The notes beneath the pieces were generated by a model. That model ran no database searches. It saw only the letters and a list, made by a program, of their open reading frames with translations, and was not told the DNA's origin. The position numbers were made by a program, and so were the translations under genes. Positions 39,431 through 48,673 of a stretch of DNA of 64,000 nucleotides are shown here, one piece after another; the stretch's first letter is position 1, and each line of letters starts with the position of its first letter. The stretch is from Marinomonas balearica (lineage in GTDB: Bacteria; Pseudomonadota; Gammaproteobacteria; Pseudomonadales; Marinomonadaceae). Where the stretch lies: NCBI RefSeq assembly GCF_004362145.1, contig NZ_SNXC01000013.1:269327-333326 (forward strand). The letters are read 5' to 3'.

Positions 39431-40258
39431 TTACTCTTGCGGTCGTACACGTAAGAAGCTTGCAAATCGAGGCAGACCCTTACTCGTAAAGCCAAAATAC
39501 TTATAGGTTACTTTCTCCCCCACTTTTGGAGGATTCATCCGCTGAAGATTTGAAAATCCTGTTCCTATTTTGAAGCGTAGGCCTGACGGCATTTTCACCA
39601 CAAGCGCTCCCATCATACCTTTAAACTTTCCCTTTCCAGGCTGTATAGATACAACAACCGCCTCAGCGTCGTTAAACTTTTTAAATTTTAGCAAGTTTCC
39701 GGTACGGCCAGATGCAAATAAAGCAGACTTTTTGTGCAAGATAAGGCCTTCTCCGTCCATATTAGTTATTTCTTCAAGTAATATGTAAAGCGCGTCTTGA
39801 GATTTGATATCTTGCTGTTGTACTGCCTGAATATGGTCTGAATTAAGTGACTTAGCCAAGGCGTCGTAAACACGCCACCGCATACTAAAAGGATGTATAT
39901 AATCTGGTGCATCAAAAATCATATACTTTATTTGACGCCAAGATGAGTCGTCAGGAGTGTTGTCCAATACAGTCGATGCGACAAACTGATACTTATTTCG
40001 CCCTCCCCACAGCTCACCATCAAGCCATATTTTAGGCAAATCTTTGATAAACCAGCTCGGTGCGTGTATCGGATGCCCGTTTTTTGTCACTAAACGGTCG
40101 CCCGTCCAAATGGCGCGAATACCATCGTATTTTTCACTTACATAGTAGTCTGATATGGGTATATCAGTACGATACGCTTTCGCAAGCTGAACATCTTGAG
40201 CAAACAGGCATGAGGAGAGCAGCACACAAACACCGCTCAAAAAATAGGAGAGATTCAT
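39431..40258 (-). CDS. Exported ATP-dependent DNA ligase (LigE/Lig E type)
   Basis: A 275-residue minimal ligase with an N-terminal signal peptide (SYFLSGVCVLLSSCLFA, cut before QDVQLA), the catalytic lysine motif SEKYDGIR (Lys43), adenylation motifs LDGELWGGR and DGEGLILHKK, LKFKKF, and a small OB domain ending KGLPRFASFLRVR. Such periplasmic ligases occur in marine and host-adapted proteobacteria and are proposed to act on extracellular or incoming DNA. AAGGA precedes the ATG. It has no helix-hairpin-helix or zinc domain. Confidence 0.92.
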   Translation of the reverse strand: MNLSYFLSGVCVLLSSCLFAQDVQLAKAYRTDIPISDYYVSEKYDGIRAIWTGDRLVTKNGHPIHAPSWFIKDLPKIWLDGELWGGRNKYQFVASTVLDNTPDDSSWRQIKYMIFDAPDYIHPFSMRWRVYDALAKSLNSDHIQAVQQQDIKSQDALYILLEEITNMDGEGLILHKKSALFASGRTGNLLKFKKFNDAEAVVVSIQPGKGKFKGMMGALVVKMPSGLRFKIGTGFSNLQRMNPPKVGEKVTYKYFGFTSKGLPRFASFLRVRPQE

Positions 40259-40352
40259 AGAGATTCCTTCTCTTTAAAATCACATATTCCGTTGTGATTT
40301 TGGCCGTGTTCCCATAACTCAGGGTAACAAACAGCACTTAAGCTTGATATAA

Positions 40353-40387
40353 AAATAACCCGTCAGAACCTCTCTAACGGGTTATTT
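40353..40387 (-). terminator. Rho-independent terminator after htpG
   Basis: AAATAACCCGT pairs with ACGGGTTATTT, with a further AGA/TCT pairing inside, 15 bases past the htpG stop; T-rich on the minus strand. Confidence 0.8.
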
Positions 40388-40401
40388 AAGTCTCGCCAGT
40401 A

Positions 40402-42330
40402 TTACTGACTTAACTGAACGATCAACTTGTTCATACGAGAAACAAAAGAAGCTGGGTCGTCTAGCTGGCCACCTTCAGACAACGTCGCTTGCTCGAACAA
40501 CAACCAAGCCATATCTGAGAAACGATCCTCATCAGATTCTTTGTCCATTTTAACAACGATCGGATGGTCTGGGTTAATCTCAAGGCTAGGCTTAGATTCA
40601 GGCATTGCTTGACCAGCTTGCTCAAGTAGACGACGCATTTGAAGGCCCATGTCGTATTCCCCAACAACCAAACACGCCGGTGAATTGGTTAGACGATCAG
40701 TAGCAGTAACATCTGTCACTTGTTCTTCTAAAACGCTTTTCATTCGATCAAGCAGTGGCTTAATTTCTTCAGCTTTCTGCTCTTTCTCTTTCTTCGCTTC
40801 TTCGCTGTCGTCTTCAGCAAGATCAAGCTTACCTTTAGTAACGTCTTGGAACTTCTTACCATCAAACTCCTGTAGAGACGACATCATCCATTCGTCAATA
40901 CGATCGCTTAGCAATAAGACCTCAAAACCTTTCTTACGCAAGATTTCTAAATGAGGGCTGTTCTTCGCAGTATTATGATTCTCAGCATAGATGTAGTAGA
41001 TCTTATCCTGACCTTCTGACATACGTTCAACGTAGCCCGCTAAAGATTCTGTTTGCTCTGCTTTATCTGTAAGCGTTGTGCTGAATCGAAGCAACTGAGC
41101 AATCTTATCTTTATTACCAAAGTCGTCCGCAGGCCCTTCTTTTAGGACGTTACCAAACTCATCCCAAAACGTTTGATACTTATCAGTATCGTTTTTCGCC
41201 ATCTTGGTAAGCATGTCGAGTACGCGCTTAGTAAGAGCAGAACGCATGGAGTCAACAGCTTTATCGTTCTGAAGAATCTCACGAGAAACGTTTAGAGACA
41301 GATCATTCGAATCCACTACACCTTTTACAAAGCGCATATAAGGAGGAAGGAATGCTTCCGCTTCATCCATGATGAATACACGCTGAACGTAAAGCTTTAA
41401 TCCGCGCTGCATGTCGCGATTCCACAAATCATGTGGCGCTTTTGCAGGAAGGTATAGCAAACTTGTGTATTCAAGTTTACCTTCAACCTTGTTATGCGAC
41501 CATTTTAGAGGCTCTTGGAAGTCATGTGAAACATGCTTATAGAACTCAGCGTATTCTTCATCAGAGACTTCGCTGCGAGCGCGAGTCCAAAGTGCTTTAG
41601 CAGAGTTAACCGCTTCGAATTCTGGCGCTTTGTTTTCTTCAACAGGCTTAGGATTACCCTCTTCATCCATTTCAGGATAAACCACTTTTTCCATTTCCAC
41701 AGGGATAGAAATGTGATCGGAGTATTTTGTTACCAAAGAACGTAAACGGTAGTTATCCGCAAACTCTTTTTCATCCGCTTTAAGATGAAGCGTAATACGC
41801 GTGCCACGCGTTTCTTTTTCAATCGCTTCAATGGTGAAATCGCCGTCGCCATTAGATTCCCAGCGTACAGCTTCATTTGATGCAAAACCCGCTTTGCGAG
41901 TTTCAACCGTTACTTTGTCCGCTACGATGAATGCAGAATAAAAACCAACGCCAAACTGGCCGATTAACTGGCTGTCTTTTTTCTGATCACCGCTAAGCTG
42001 CTCAAGGAAACTAGCTGTACCTGATTTGGCAATCGTACCTAAGTTATTGATTGCATCATCACGGTTCATACCAATGCCGTTGTCATCAATAACGACTGTA
42101 CCGGCTTCATTGTCGAATTCTAAACGAACACGTAAATTAGGATCATCTGATAATAAGTCTGCGTTTGATACAGACTCAAAGCGTAGTTTGTCTACGGCAT
42201 CGGATGCGTTAGAGATGAGCTCTCGCAAAAATATTTCTTTGTTGGAGTATAAAGAGTGAATCATCAAGTGAAGCAATTGTTTTACTTCAGTTTGAAATCC
42301 TAACGTTTCTTTTTGAGTTTCTGTTGCCAT
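40402..42330 (-). CDS. htpG: Chaperone protein HtpG (Hsp90)
   Basis: Cytosolic bacterial Hsp90. The 642-residue protein has GHKL ATPase motifs in the N-domain ([34 protein letters not shown]), the middle-domain [15 protein letters not shown] region and [19 protein letters not shown], and a C-terminal dimerisation domain. GAG stands upstream of the ATG. A heat-shock type promoter is visible upstream (listed separately). Confidence 0.98.
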   Translation of the reverse strand: MATETQKETLGFQTEVKQLLHLMIHSLYSNKEIFLRELISNASDAVDKLRFESVSNADLLSDDPNLRVRLEFDNEAGTVVIDDNGIGMNRDDAINNLGTIAKSGTASFLEQLSGDQKKDSQLIGQFGVGFYSAFIVADKVTVETRKAGFASNEAVRWESNGDGDFTIEAIEKETRGTRITLHLKADEKEFADNYRLRSLVTKYSDHISIPVEMEKVVYPEMDEEGNPKPVEENKAPEFEAVNSAKALWTRARSEVSDEEYAEFYKHVSHDFQEPLKWSHNKVEGKLEYTSLLYLPAKAPHDLWNRDMQRGLKLYVQRVFIMDEAEAFLPPYMRFVKGVVDSNDLSLNVSREILQNDKAVDSMRSALTKRVLDMLTKMAKNDTDKYQTFWDEFGNVLKEGPADDFGNKDKIAQLLRFSTTLTDKAEQTESLAGYVERMSEGQDKIYYIYAENHNTAKNSPHLEILRKKGFEVLLLSDRIDEWMMSSLQEFDGKKFQDVTKGKLDLAEDDSEEAKKEKEQKAEEIKPLLDRMKSVLEEQVTDVTATDRLTNSPACLVVGEYDMGLQMRRLLEQAGQAMPESKPSLEINPDHPIVVKMDKESDEDRFSDMAWLLFEQATLSEGGQLDDPASFVSRMNKLIVQLSQ

Positions 42331-42402
42331 CTTTCTAGCAGCTCCTATTTATAACACTTAACCAACCCAAGGAAGGTGGCATATTCAATAATGTGTATTC
42401 TT

Positions 42403-42430
42403 AAATAGAGGCTGCCATTCAGATTTCAAG
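42403..42430 (-). promoter_or_regulatory. Sigma-32-type promoter of htpG
   Basis: On the minus strand CTTGAAA (42424-42430) is followed after 13 bases by CTCTATTT (42403-42410), close to the RpoH consensus CTTGAAA/CCCCATNT. It lies 73 bases upstream of the htpG start, as expected for a heat-shock gene. Confidence 0.75.
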
Positions 42431-42492
42431 GCTCATAACCACATTTTCTTTAAGTTGTTTGGAACTTATGCAAATTATTAGTGGCCGGTGGA

Positions 42493-43194
42493 TTAATGTT
42501 TACGAACAATGGTCAAACCGTCACCAATAGGCAACTGTGACAACATTACATCTGAATCACTATGAATACGGTCATTCAGAGCTCTTACAGTAACGGTATC
42601 TTTATCATCAAACTCTGGATTGGCTACATTGCCCCACCATAACGTGTTATCAATAACCATACACCCACCGGACTTGAGCAGCTCTTTTCCAATTTCGTAG
42701 TATTCCATTAGGTTAGCTTTGTCCGCATCGATGAATAAAAAATCGAAGGTATTGGGTTCACTTTGACGTAACTGTCGCATTACATCTACGGCATTGGCGC
42801 AGACCGTCTTTATATCAGCCTCGATGTCTGCCTGATCGATATACCGGTTGGCAATGTCTAACCACATTTGTTTTTTATCAACTGCCAACATAGTCGCCCC
42901 AGCGGAAAGGCATCGAGCGATCGATATTGTGCTATACCCTGTAAAAACGCCTATCTCTAACACTTTTTGAGGATTCATTAACGAAGTCAGCATTCCAAGA
43001 AACTGGCCGACTTCTGGAGATAACGCCATGCGAGCCATATGATATTGAGCCGTTTCTCGGCGCAACGCGTCTAAAACATCAGGCTCTCTAACAGAATGAT
43101 CGATTAAATAGTTATAAAGGTTATCATCGACTTTTACAGTGCGATTAACTGGACGGTTTTCTTCTGATACCGGTTTCGGAAAATTAGGAAGCAT
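42493..43194 (-). CDS. Class I SAM-dependent O-methyltransferase
   Basis: A 233-residue enzyme of the caffeoyl-CoA/catechol O-methyltransferase family: VLEIGVFTGYSTISIARCL (SAM motif I), FDFLFIDADKANLMEYYE with metal Asp, and MVIDNTLWWGNVANPE. Substrate unknown. It overlaps the DUF599 gene by 11 bases, suggesting coupled translation. Confidence 0.9.
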   Translation of the reverse strand: MLPNFPKPVSEENRPVNRTVKVDDNLYNYLIDHSVREPDVLDALRRETAQYHMARMALSPEVGQFLGMLTSLMNPQKVLEIGVFTGYSTISIARCLSAGATMLAVDKKQMWLDIANRYIDQADIEADIKTVCANAVDVMRQLRQSEPNTFDFLFIDADKANLMEYYEIGKELLKSGGCMVIDNTLWWGNVANPEFDDKDTVTVRALNDRIHSDSDVMLSQLPIGDGLTIVRKH

Positions 43195-43915
43195 GGTTAT
43201 TTACGACTAATCCTCTGTTTAAAGTCTTAAATGTTTTTGAACGGAACTCTCGACGATACAATACAAGCACGACCATTAGACTAGATGCCATGCAAAAGTA
43301 GGGGCCTAAAAACCAACCACAAAATGCCATAGCAAAATAATACGCTCTTAATCCATAGTTAAACTGATTGGCAGCGAGGCTGCACACACGTGCCATATGT
43401 GTCGCATACGATTGCCTTTCATTCTCGTCAACGCCACGCTCTGTTGCCAAGGGAGCACTGCCCACTAGCACAGAGCAAAAGTTGTATTGTCTTACAGACC
43501 AAGTAAAGGTGAAAAATGCGTAGACAAAAATGACAATCAACATAATGACCTTCATTTCCCACTCTTGTTGACTGTTTGGAGCAAGCAGATAGAAATCAGC
43601 GATAATTCCTACCGCTTTTTCAGAATAATTAAACGCCGTAAACAAACCGGCAATAATAAGCAAACTACTGGAGGCAAAAAATAAACTGCTCCGCTCTAAG
43701 TTGGCCATAACCGAAGCATCGGCAATGCGATTGTCGCGCCGAAGCAAACGAGACATCCACGCCAGTCTGAATTGATGTAACACGCTGACTAAACAGGATT
43801 TACGTTTAGAATTGTATTGAGCGTAAAGTGAGTATCCCCACCAGCACGTAAAGAATACAACGATAGTTGCGATATTGAGAGGATCGAGGAGACGAGAAGC
43901 CGTTTCGGTTTCCAT
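43184..43915 (-). CDS. DUF599-family membrane protein
   Basis: A 243-residue inner-membrane protein with four to five hydrophobic helices (IATIVVFFTCWWGYSLYAQYN, LFFASSSLLIIAGLFTAF, VIMLIVIFVYAFFTFTW, AYYFAMAFCGWFLGPYFCMASSLMVVLVLY). The pattern RDNRIADASVMANLERSSLFFASSSLL and AANQFNYGLRAYYFA is that of DUF599. Function unknown. First in a two-gene unit with the methyltransferase. Confidence 0.85.
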   Translation of the reverse strand: METETASRLLDPLNIATIVVFFTCWWGYSLYAQYNSKRKSCLVSVLHQFRLAWMSRLLRRDNRIADASVMANLERSSLFFASSSLLIIAGLFTAFNYSEKAVGIIADFYLLAPNSQQEWEMKVIMLIVIFVYAFFTFTWSVRQYNFCSVLVGSAPLATERGVDENERQSYATHMARVCSLAANQFNYGLRAYYFAMAFCGWFLGPYFCMASSLMVVLVLYRREFRSKTFKTLNRGLVVNNHAS

Positions 43916-44022
43916 TATAAAAAGGTACCTAAAAAAATGAATGACAGCGCGTCAATTAAACCATTTTTTAAGCCCTCAGTACTACGAGTAAACCATTAAA
44001 AAGTAAAGCAATTAGCAAATAC

Positions 44023-44268
44023 TTAGTGAGTAGGCTTCTCCAGCTCTTGAATGAGATAACTCAATTCATCAGCCTTCTCATTGAAGAGCGAATGGGCATC
44101 AGATAATCCTTGATTGTATATATACGGCCCCAGCTCTTTGACAAAAAACTGAATCAAAAACTCAGCATCAAATCCACCAATATCCTGATCCAACTCTTCA
44201 TTGAAATAACGCTTAATTTTACCAACTAGCTGATCAATGTTATCGCGTTTTAGCTCGATCTCTTTCAT
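44023..44268 (-). CDS. DUF2164-family protein
   Basis: An 81-residue cytosolic protein with the DUF2164 pattern: IELKRDNIDQLVGKIKRYFNEELDQDIGGFDAEFLIQFFVKELGPYIYNQGLSDA over most of its length. No catalytic motif. Its ATG overlaps the stop of the preceding gene by four bases (ATGA). Confidence 0.85.
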   Translation of the reverse strand: MKEIELKRDNIDQLVGKIKRYFNEELDQDIGGFDAEFLIQFFVKELGPYIYNQGLSDAHSLFNEKADELSYLIQELEKPTH

Positions 44269-44648
44269 TTTCGTTTCACTCGTATACGGTCTCGCCCTCT
44301 TTTAGAAAGCAATTTAAACAGATAAACACCTAAACCTAAGACCAATAAAATATTGCCGATAAAGTTCCAAATACAGATCCAAATAAACGCGGCTAAAAGT
44401 GGGTACTCAACACTCCGGTAAGTCGACAGCTTTTTTCCTGCTAAGGCACATACCGCGGGCGTCACAACACCACTACCATAAAAAAGCACAAAACCTAAAT
44501 AATCATTGTCGACAGGATGCGATATCAACCAGTCAAGCTGCAGGGGCAGACCATTGACCACCAGAAAAAAGAATGAGAATGCATAGTAGATGCTGGCCAG
44601 CATCAAGACAGTTCCATAATAGGCAATCAGTTTATCTTCAATTTTCAT
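44265..44648 (-). CDS. Hypothetical membrane protein between YjdM-like and DUF2164 genes
   Basis: A 127-residue protein with three to four helices (YYGTVLMLASIYYAFSFFFLVV, YLGFVLFYGSGVVTPAVCALAG, LLAAFIWICIWNFIGNILLVLGLGVYLF) and a basic tail RGRDRIRVKRK. I do not recognise it. AAGG lies ahead of the second of two nearby ATGs, which I chose. It is translationally linked to the DUF2164 gene. Confidence 0.65.
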   Translation of the reverse strand: MKIEDKLIAYYGTVLMLASIYYAFSFFFLVVNGLPLQLDWLISHPVDNDYLGFVLFYGSGVVTPAVCALAGKKLSTYRSVEYPLLAAFIWICIWNFIGNILLVLGLGVYLFKLLSKRGRDRIRVKRK

Positions 44649-44657
44649 AGTCATGCC

Positions 44658-44996
44658 TTACGCTTTCTTCACAAACTTTGCCGTCACCATCATTTCTCCA
44701 GCACCATCTACTCTGCAATCTAGCTGATGGTCCTTTCCATCGACAACACGTTTAATTAAGGCTTTCGTACCTATTTTCAGAACTTGTGAACTTCCTTTTA
44801 CTTTAAGATCTTTAACCAGTGTTACCTTATCTCCTTCTTCTAACAACGTTCCATTAGCATCCTTAATAGACACAGAAGCTTCTTCCGCTCTCTCATCAAA
44901 TGGGCTCGACTCATGACCGCATTCGGGACAGATTAGCAACTCTCTGTCTTGATAAACATAATTGGACTGACACTTTGTACACGGAGGGATAGACAT
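44658..44996 (-). CDS. yjdM: YjdM/PhnA-family zinc-ribbon protein
   Basis: A 112-residue protein with an N-terminal zinc ribbon (CTKCQSNYVYQDRELLICPECGHE) and the C-terminal PhnA barrel (VTLVKDLKVKGSSQVLKIGT, DGAGEMMVTAKFVKK). Although named PhnA, this family is not known to cut phosphonates. It is the first gene of a three-gene run with a membrane protein and a DUF2164 protein. Confidence 0.92.
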   Translation of the reverse strand: MSIPPCTKCQSNYVYQDRELLICPECGHESSPFDERAEEASVSIKDANGTLLEEGDKVTLVKDLKVKGSSQVLKIGTKALIKRVVDGKDHQLDCRVDGAGEMMVTAKFVKKA

Positions 44997-45101
44997 ATAA
45001 ACCTATATTTCTGAACGTTAATCAACACGCATATAGTAATGAGCCTTTTTTATCATAGCGAGTCAATTTTCCAAAAACATTACGATAAGCATACAAATTC
45101 C

Positions 45102-45533
45102 CTAGTTATCATCCGGTATTAACGCACCCAAGGAGAACCCAACCACTTCAGACACACGCCCTCTCCACCATACACCTCGATTTCCAGGTACTGGTGTTCC
45201 AATTGTGTGGAAAAAACGCGCATTTTTAAGGTGAACATAATTTGGTAATGTAGCTGGAGAACTGGCTTCTGAATACATTAAGCCGTTTTTAGCGAACGCC
45301 GACTTTACCTTCTCAGCAGCCTCACCGTCTAACCCAAACGAGAACTCTTCACCAAACCCCTCAAAGTATTCCTTGCCACCGACCAATGTTCCCGATACCA
45401 AGAAACCACCGACTGTTAAGGTGACATCGAAGGTCATTTTACCGCTATTAGTAATTTCAATTAAATCTTGTAAAAACCAATCTTTACTATCGACATCAAC
45501 CACTTCTGTTAGCGTTGCATTATTTTCATTCAT
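45102..45533 (-). CDS. GvpU-like gas vesicle accessory family protein (orphan)
   Basis: A 143-residue cytosolic protein. The order of motifs, VTLTVGGFLVSGTLVGGKEYFEG in the first half and YVHLKNARFF then GVWWRGRVSEVVGFSLG at the end, matches my memory of GvpU from Bacillus gas vesicle clusters and its proteobacterial relatives. No gvpA or other gas vesicle gene is in the window, so a role in gas vesicles is unlikely to be performed from this locus alone. Upstream and downstream gaps isolate it as a single gene. Confidence 0.6.
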   Translation of the reverse strand: MNENNATLTEVVDVDSKDWFLQDLIEITNSGKMTFDVTLTVGGFLVSGTLVGGKEYFEGFGEEFSFGLDGEAAEKVKSAFAKNGLMYSEASSPATLPNYVHLKNARFFHTIGTPVPGNRGVWWRGRVSEVVGFSLGALIPDDN

Positions 45534-45710
45534 ACACAGTCCGTACGTTGCTATTAATAAACCGATTTATAAAACCAATTAAAGATTAATAACATAGTAC
45601 ATTTTGTAGGCAGGATACAAGCGACTTGAAAACAACGGCGAAAACAAAAAATTGGCTCTTTGGCTTCAGCTTTTTAAAAACACACTGAAAGCAATGTCAT
45701 TGATAAAAGA

Positions 45711-45735
45711 GAGTTGGGGGCAATACCACCAACTC
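45711..45735 (-). terminator. Hairpin past the tannase-family gene
   Basis: GAGTTGG pairs with CCAACTC, plus two inner G-C pairs, about 60 bases past the stop; TCTTTT follows on the minus strand. The rest of the 262-base gap to the GvpU-like gene shows nothing else. Confidence 0.5.
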
Positions 45736-45795
45736 AGCTGATTCAAAGAAGAAATCTAATCAACAAAAAAGCCCATTTTCTTATCTAAATAACGT

Positions 45796-47445
45796 CTATT
45801 GACACCTAAATGAACTTGCCTTTGAAGCCTCGCCTTCACTGAATATAGCCGTCAATGGGTAAGCACACAAAGGGCGAGAAAGACCTTTCATACTTTGGGG
45901 AATGTCACGATTATCATCACGTGTTATCGCTATTACCTTCTCTGGAGAGAGACCTTGCTCAACCCAAGACACCAATGGTTCAAGCATGTTAAATTGATCG
46001 GCAGAAGGCCCGCCTTGACCGTGAGGCATTCCCGGTACTCGATACAATTTCGCGAAGTCTCTCGCGTTTCCATCATTATTTTCATCTAAACGATTATACC
46101 AACGCACAGTGTCCTTAACAGAAAACACGGGATCACTGTTTCCATGATAAATCATCAATTTGCCATTCGACTTTTGAAAATCTCTCAATGTTGGACTGTC
46201 AGCGCTAGGCGGTGTCATCACTTTCATTGCAGACAACGGAAACACTTCAGTTTTGTTATATATTTTGGGAGCATCTTTATCGAAATCATACGCTAGTAGG
46301 AAATCAATCAATGACTTAGGATCACCACTCACATCAACAGGTGGCGTACTAAATATATGCGCTAAGGAAGCCGCTCCCATGACACCAATAATCGGTTTGT
46401 GATCCCATGGTTTAATATGGCTTTCAACTTTCCAAAAACGCCAGCCACCTGAACTGATCCCCGAATCGTATACCCAATCAGAATAGAGCGCTTCATTCAT
46501 GCTGTTACTTGGTCCTTGATGCATCAAGAGCAACGCATTGATTTTCTCTTCTGCTAAACAACCTTGCATAGAATCCGTTGCACAACTCAATGCATGTGGA
46601 TTGAACACTTTCTGACACTCATCTGAAGAAAATATCAAACCGTCTTCCACGCCATCTAAAGAATCACATTGCTTTAGTATTGCACCAGAAAACACATTCA
46701 AATCTTGGCGGGTCAGTGCTTTACTGATATCAGTATTAACAGCATGAAGAGATTGAATATCCCACGCATGCTGAACAGCCGCTTTAGGTAAGTTAAAGCC
46801 TGGATATCCGACCAACAAGCCATCAAACATATTTGGGTAACGAACAGCCGATACCATCGCTTGGCGTCCACCATTAGATTTACCGATACCATATGAATAC
46901 TGAATCGATTGTTTGTAATAGCTTTCTACCAATTCTCGCGCAACAGGATTCAATTTTTCAATAAAGGAATATCCGTAATCTTGGCGCGCCTGAGGATCGT
47001 GACCAAACAATGCCCCGCCGACAAGTCCAGCGTCAGGGTTCGACTTGCCATTGTGGCCAGCATCACTGGAAACCACAGCAAATCCTTGATTAATCGGATA
47101 TTGATCCGGCGTTAAACCTGCCGCTACGCCAAGAGCAGGCTTAACCGCACCGTCGTTCCCGCCATTAAATTGGAATGCAAAGCGTTTTTTCCAGTTTTCA
47201 GGCAAGCGAAGTTCAAATTTTAACGAGTAAAATTTTCCATCTATCCCTGTGCGCTTATCTAGCTCTCCCCGCACCAAACAATAGGGAACATTGACGATAT
47301 CGTCTTTAGAGACATATTTTGTGGTTATATCGACGCTATTTGATATTGAGTTAGACAAAGATCGGCAATCCATCTCGGCGGCTTGTCCAAGTGATGCAGT
47401 TAGAACCAGAGCAAGACCTACATTAAGCATTAAAATGGGTTTCAT
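45796..47445 (-). CDS. Secreted tannase/feruloyl-esterase family protein
   Basis: A 549-residue exported esterase with signal peptide (MLNVGLALVLTASLGQA, cut before AEMDC). The catalytic serine lies in YGIGKSNGGRQAM, the Asp in YHGNSDPVFS and the His in VPGMPHGQGG, with cysteines placed as in the CS-D-HC disulfide of this family. Likely hydrolyses aromatic esters such as ferulate or gallate esters of plant or algal matter; the substrate cannot be read. AGGA precedes the ATG. Confidence 0.9.
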   Translation of the reverse strand: MKPILMLNVGLALVLTASLGQAAEMDCRSLSNSISNSVDITTKYVSKDDIVNVPYCLVRGELDKRTGIDGKFYSLKFELRLPENWKKRFAFQFNGGNDGAVKPALGVAAGLTPDQYPINQGFAVVSSDAGHNGKSNPDAGLVGGALFGHDPQARQDYGYSFIEKLNPVARELVESYYKQSIQYSYGIGKSNGGRQAMVSAVRYPNMFDGLLVGYPGFNLPKAAVQHAWDIQSLHAVNTDISKALTRQDLNVFSGAILKQCDSLDGVEDGLIFSSDECQKVFNPHALSCATDSMQGCLAEEKINALLLMHQGPSNSMNEALYSDWVYDSGISSGGWRFWKVESHIKPWDHKPIIGVMGAASLAHIFSTPPVDVSGDPKSLIDFLLAYDFDKDAPKIYNKTEVFPLSAMKVMTPPSADSPTLRDFQKSNGKLMIYHGNSDPVFSVKDTVRWYNRLDENNDGNARDFAKLYRVPGMPHGQGGPSADQFNMLEPLVSWVEQGLSPEKVIAITRDDNRDIPQSMKGLSRPLCAYPLTAIFSEGEASKASSFRCQ

Positions 47446-47739
47446 GGATAATCCTGTTTTTTGTTATTTTAATTAGCTGCCACTCAAAACAGTTTGAGCT
47501 CCAACCAATAATAAGCACAATTAACAAGAAAAATAATTCAAATCGCCCTTACCGGATTCATTTTTTAGAACACCGTTCATATATAATGCTTGGAGTAATA
47601 TGATTTATAAGTGACGGTCATACAATGACTGCTCAATATCCCTGAACCCAAAGCATACATGCTCGTTTCATTCGCTTAAAATCCCCAACATGGCTGTAGA
47701 GTACCACTAGTAGTATTGGAACGGTTTAAAACTCAACGA

Positions 47740-48189
47740 TCAGACGCCATAAACCTGCTTAGCTTTTTCAATTTGCGATGCTTCAGTTGTGCCTGGAATA
47801 ATAAAATATCCGGGAGCGATAATCGGCTGAATCTGAGTAACTGAAATATTAAATAAGCCTCTCACTGGAAAAACGTCACCTACCATTGGTTCGAGGAGTA
47901 CAAATAAATCTGCGAATTCACTGTCGGAAGGCTCAATATAGTGCGCAACGCCCTTCACCTTAAAACCTTTTTGCTTGAGTACATGTACAAAGCTAACGCA
48001 AACAAGCGGATTATCTAGAACATTTTGCCTACTAACGGGTGATGCAATATCGGCGACAACAATATGGGCATCTTCAACAAAGGTGAAAATTTCCTTAGGC
48101 GAACAATTAGGATAACCATCCGCCCCTATAGTTGACAGCCAGCAAAGAACACTTTCGTTTAATGAATTCTTCATTTCTGGAGTAAGCAT
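47740..48189 (-). CDS. Pyridoxamine-5'-phosphate oxidase-like flavin-binding split-barrel protein
   Basis: A 149-residue protein beginning MLTPEMKNSLNESVLCWLSTIGADGYPNCSPKEIF, the usual opening of small PNPOx-like proteins, with VVADIASPVSRQNVLDNPLVCVSFVHV and a C-terminal ISVTQIQPIIAPGYF. Probably FMN-binding; not the vitamin B6 enzyme itself. The 294-base gap to the tannase gene holds no gene that I can see. Confidence 0.8.
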   Translation of the reverse strand: MLTPEMKNSLNESVLCWLSTIGADGYPNCSPKEIFTFVEDAHIVVADIASPVSRQNVLDNPLVCVSFVHVLKQKGFKVKGVAHYIEPSDSEFADLFVLLEPMVGDVFPVRGLFNISVTQIQPIIAPGYFIIPGTTEASQIEKAKQVYGV

Positions 48190-48300
48190 AATTTTTTATC
48201 ACTCTTAAACTAAAATACAATTAACAATCGAAACAAGAAACGGCAGTCTAGACATGAATCTAGCACCTAAGCGCTTCAACAATATAATCAATAAAATGAC

Positions 48301-48559
48301 GCACTTTAGAGCACCAAAGCGGTATTAATATCAATTTTATTTTAAATACGAATCAACCTGAACTTAACAATATTTTGATGAATACGCCTAAAAAAGCTCG
48401 GGTTATACCCACTTAGCGCTTGAGATATTCGACAAAGATTCCGTATTAGATACATTAGCAGAGTTAAATATTCTCCCAAGCGGTCAACCTATTACACATC
48501 CAACAGGAACATCATTTATTATCCGTGACCCAGATATGAATATTATTGAACTCATATAG
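48301..48559 (+). pseudogene. VOC (glyoxalase/bleomycin-resistance) family pseudogene, frameshifted and 5'-truncated
   Basis: One frame reads LEHQSGININFILNTNQPE and on to NILMNTPKK, then after a shift at an A6 run (48390-48395) another frame reads SSGYTHLALEIFDKDSVLDT and ends TSFIIRDPDMNIIELI and TAG. Joined, these give the middle and end of a VOC domain, including the metal Glu of the last strand. The N-terminal half and a start codon are missing or degenerate. Lies between two minus-strand genes. Confidence 0.75.
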
Positions 48560-48673
48560 CCGAGCTGCCAAACCCATTCAGCCTCTACCTAACTCCATGA
48601 AGGTATTCATGCTTCTTCCTAAGGCACCTTGAACTCACCTTCACAGAACGATCGCCCCTCTGGTCAATAGGTT

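Noticed and set aside
45102..45533. Gas vesicle gene cluster
   Set aside because: Only the GvpU-like gene is present; no structural gvpA or assembly genes lie within the window.
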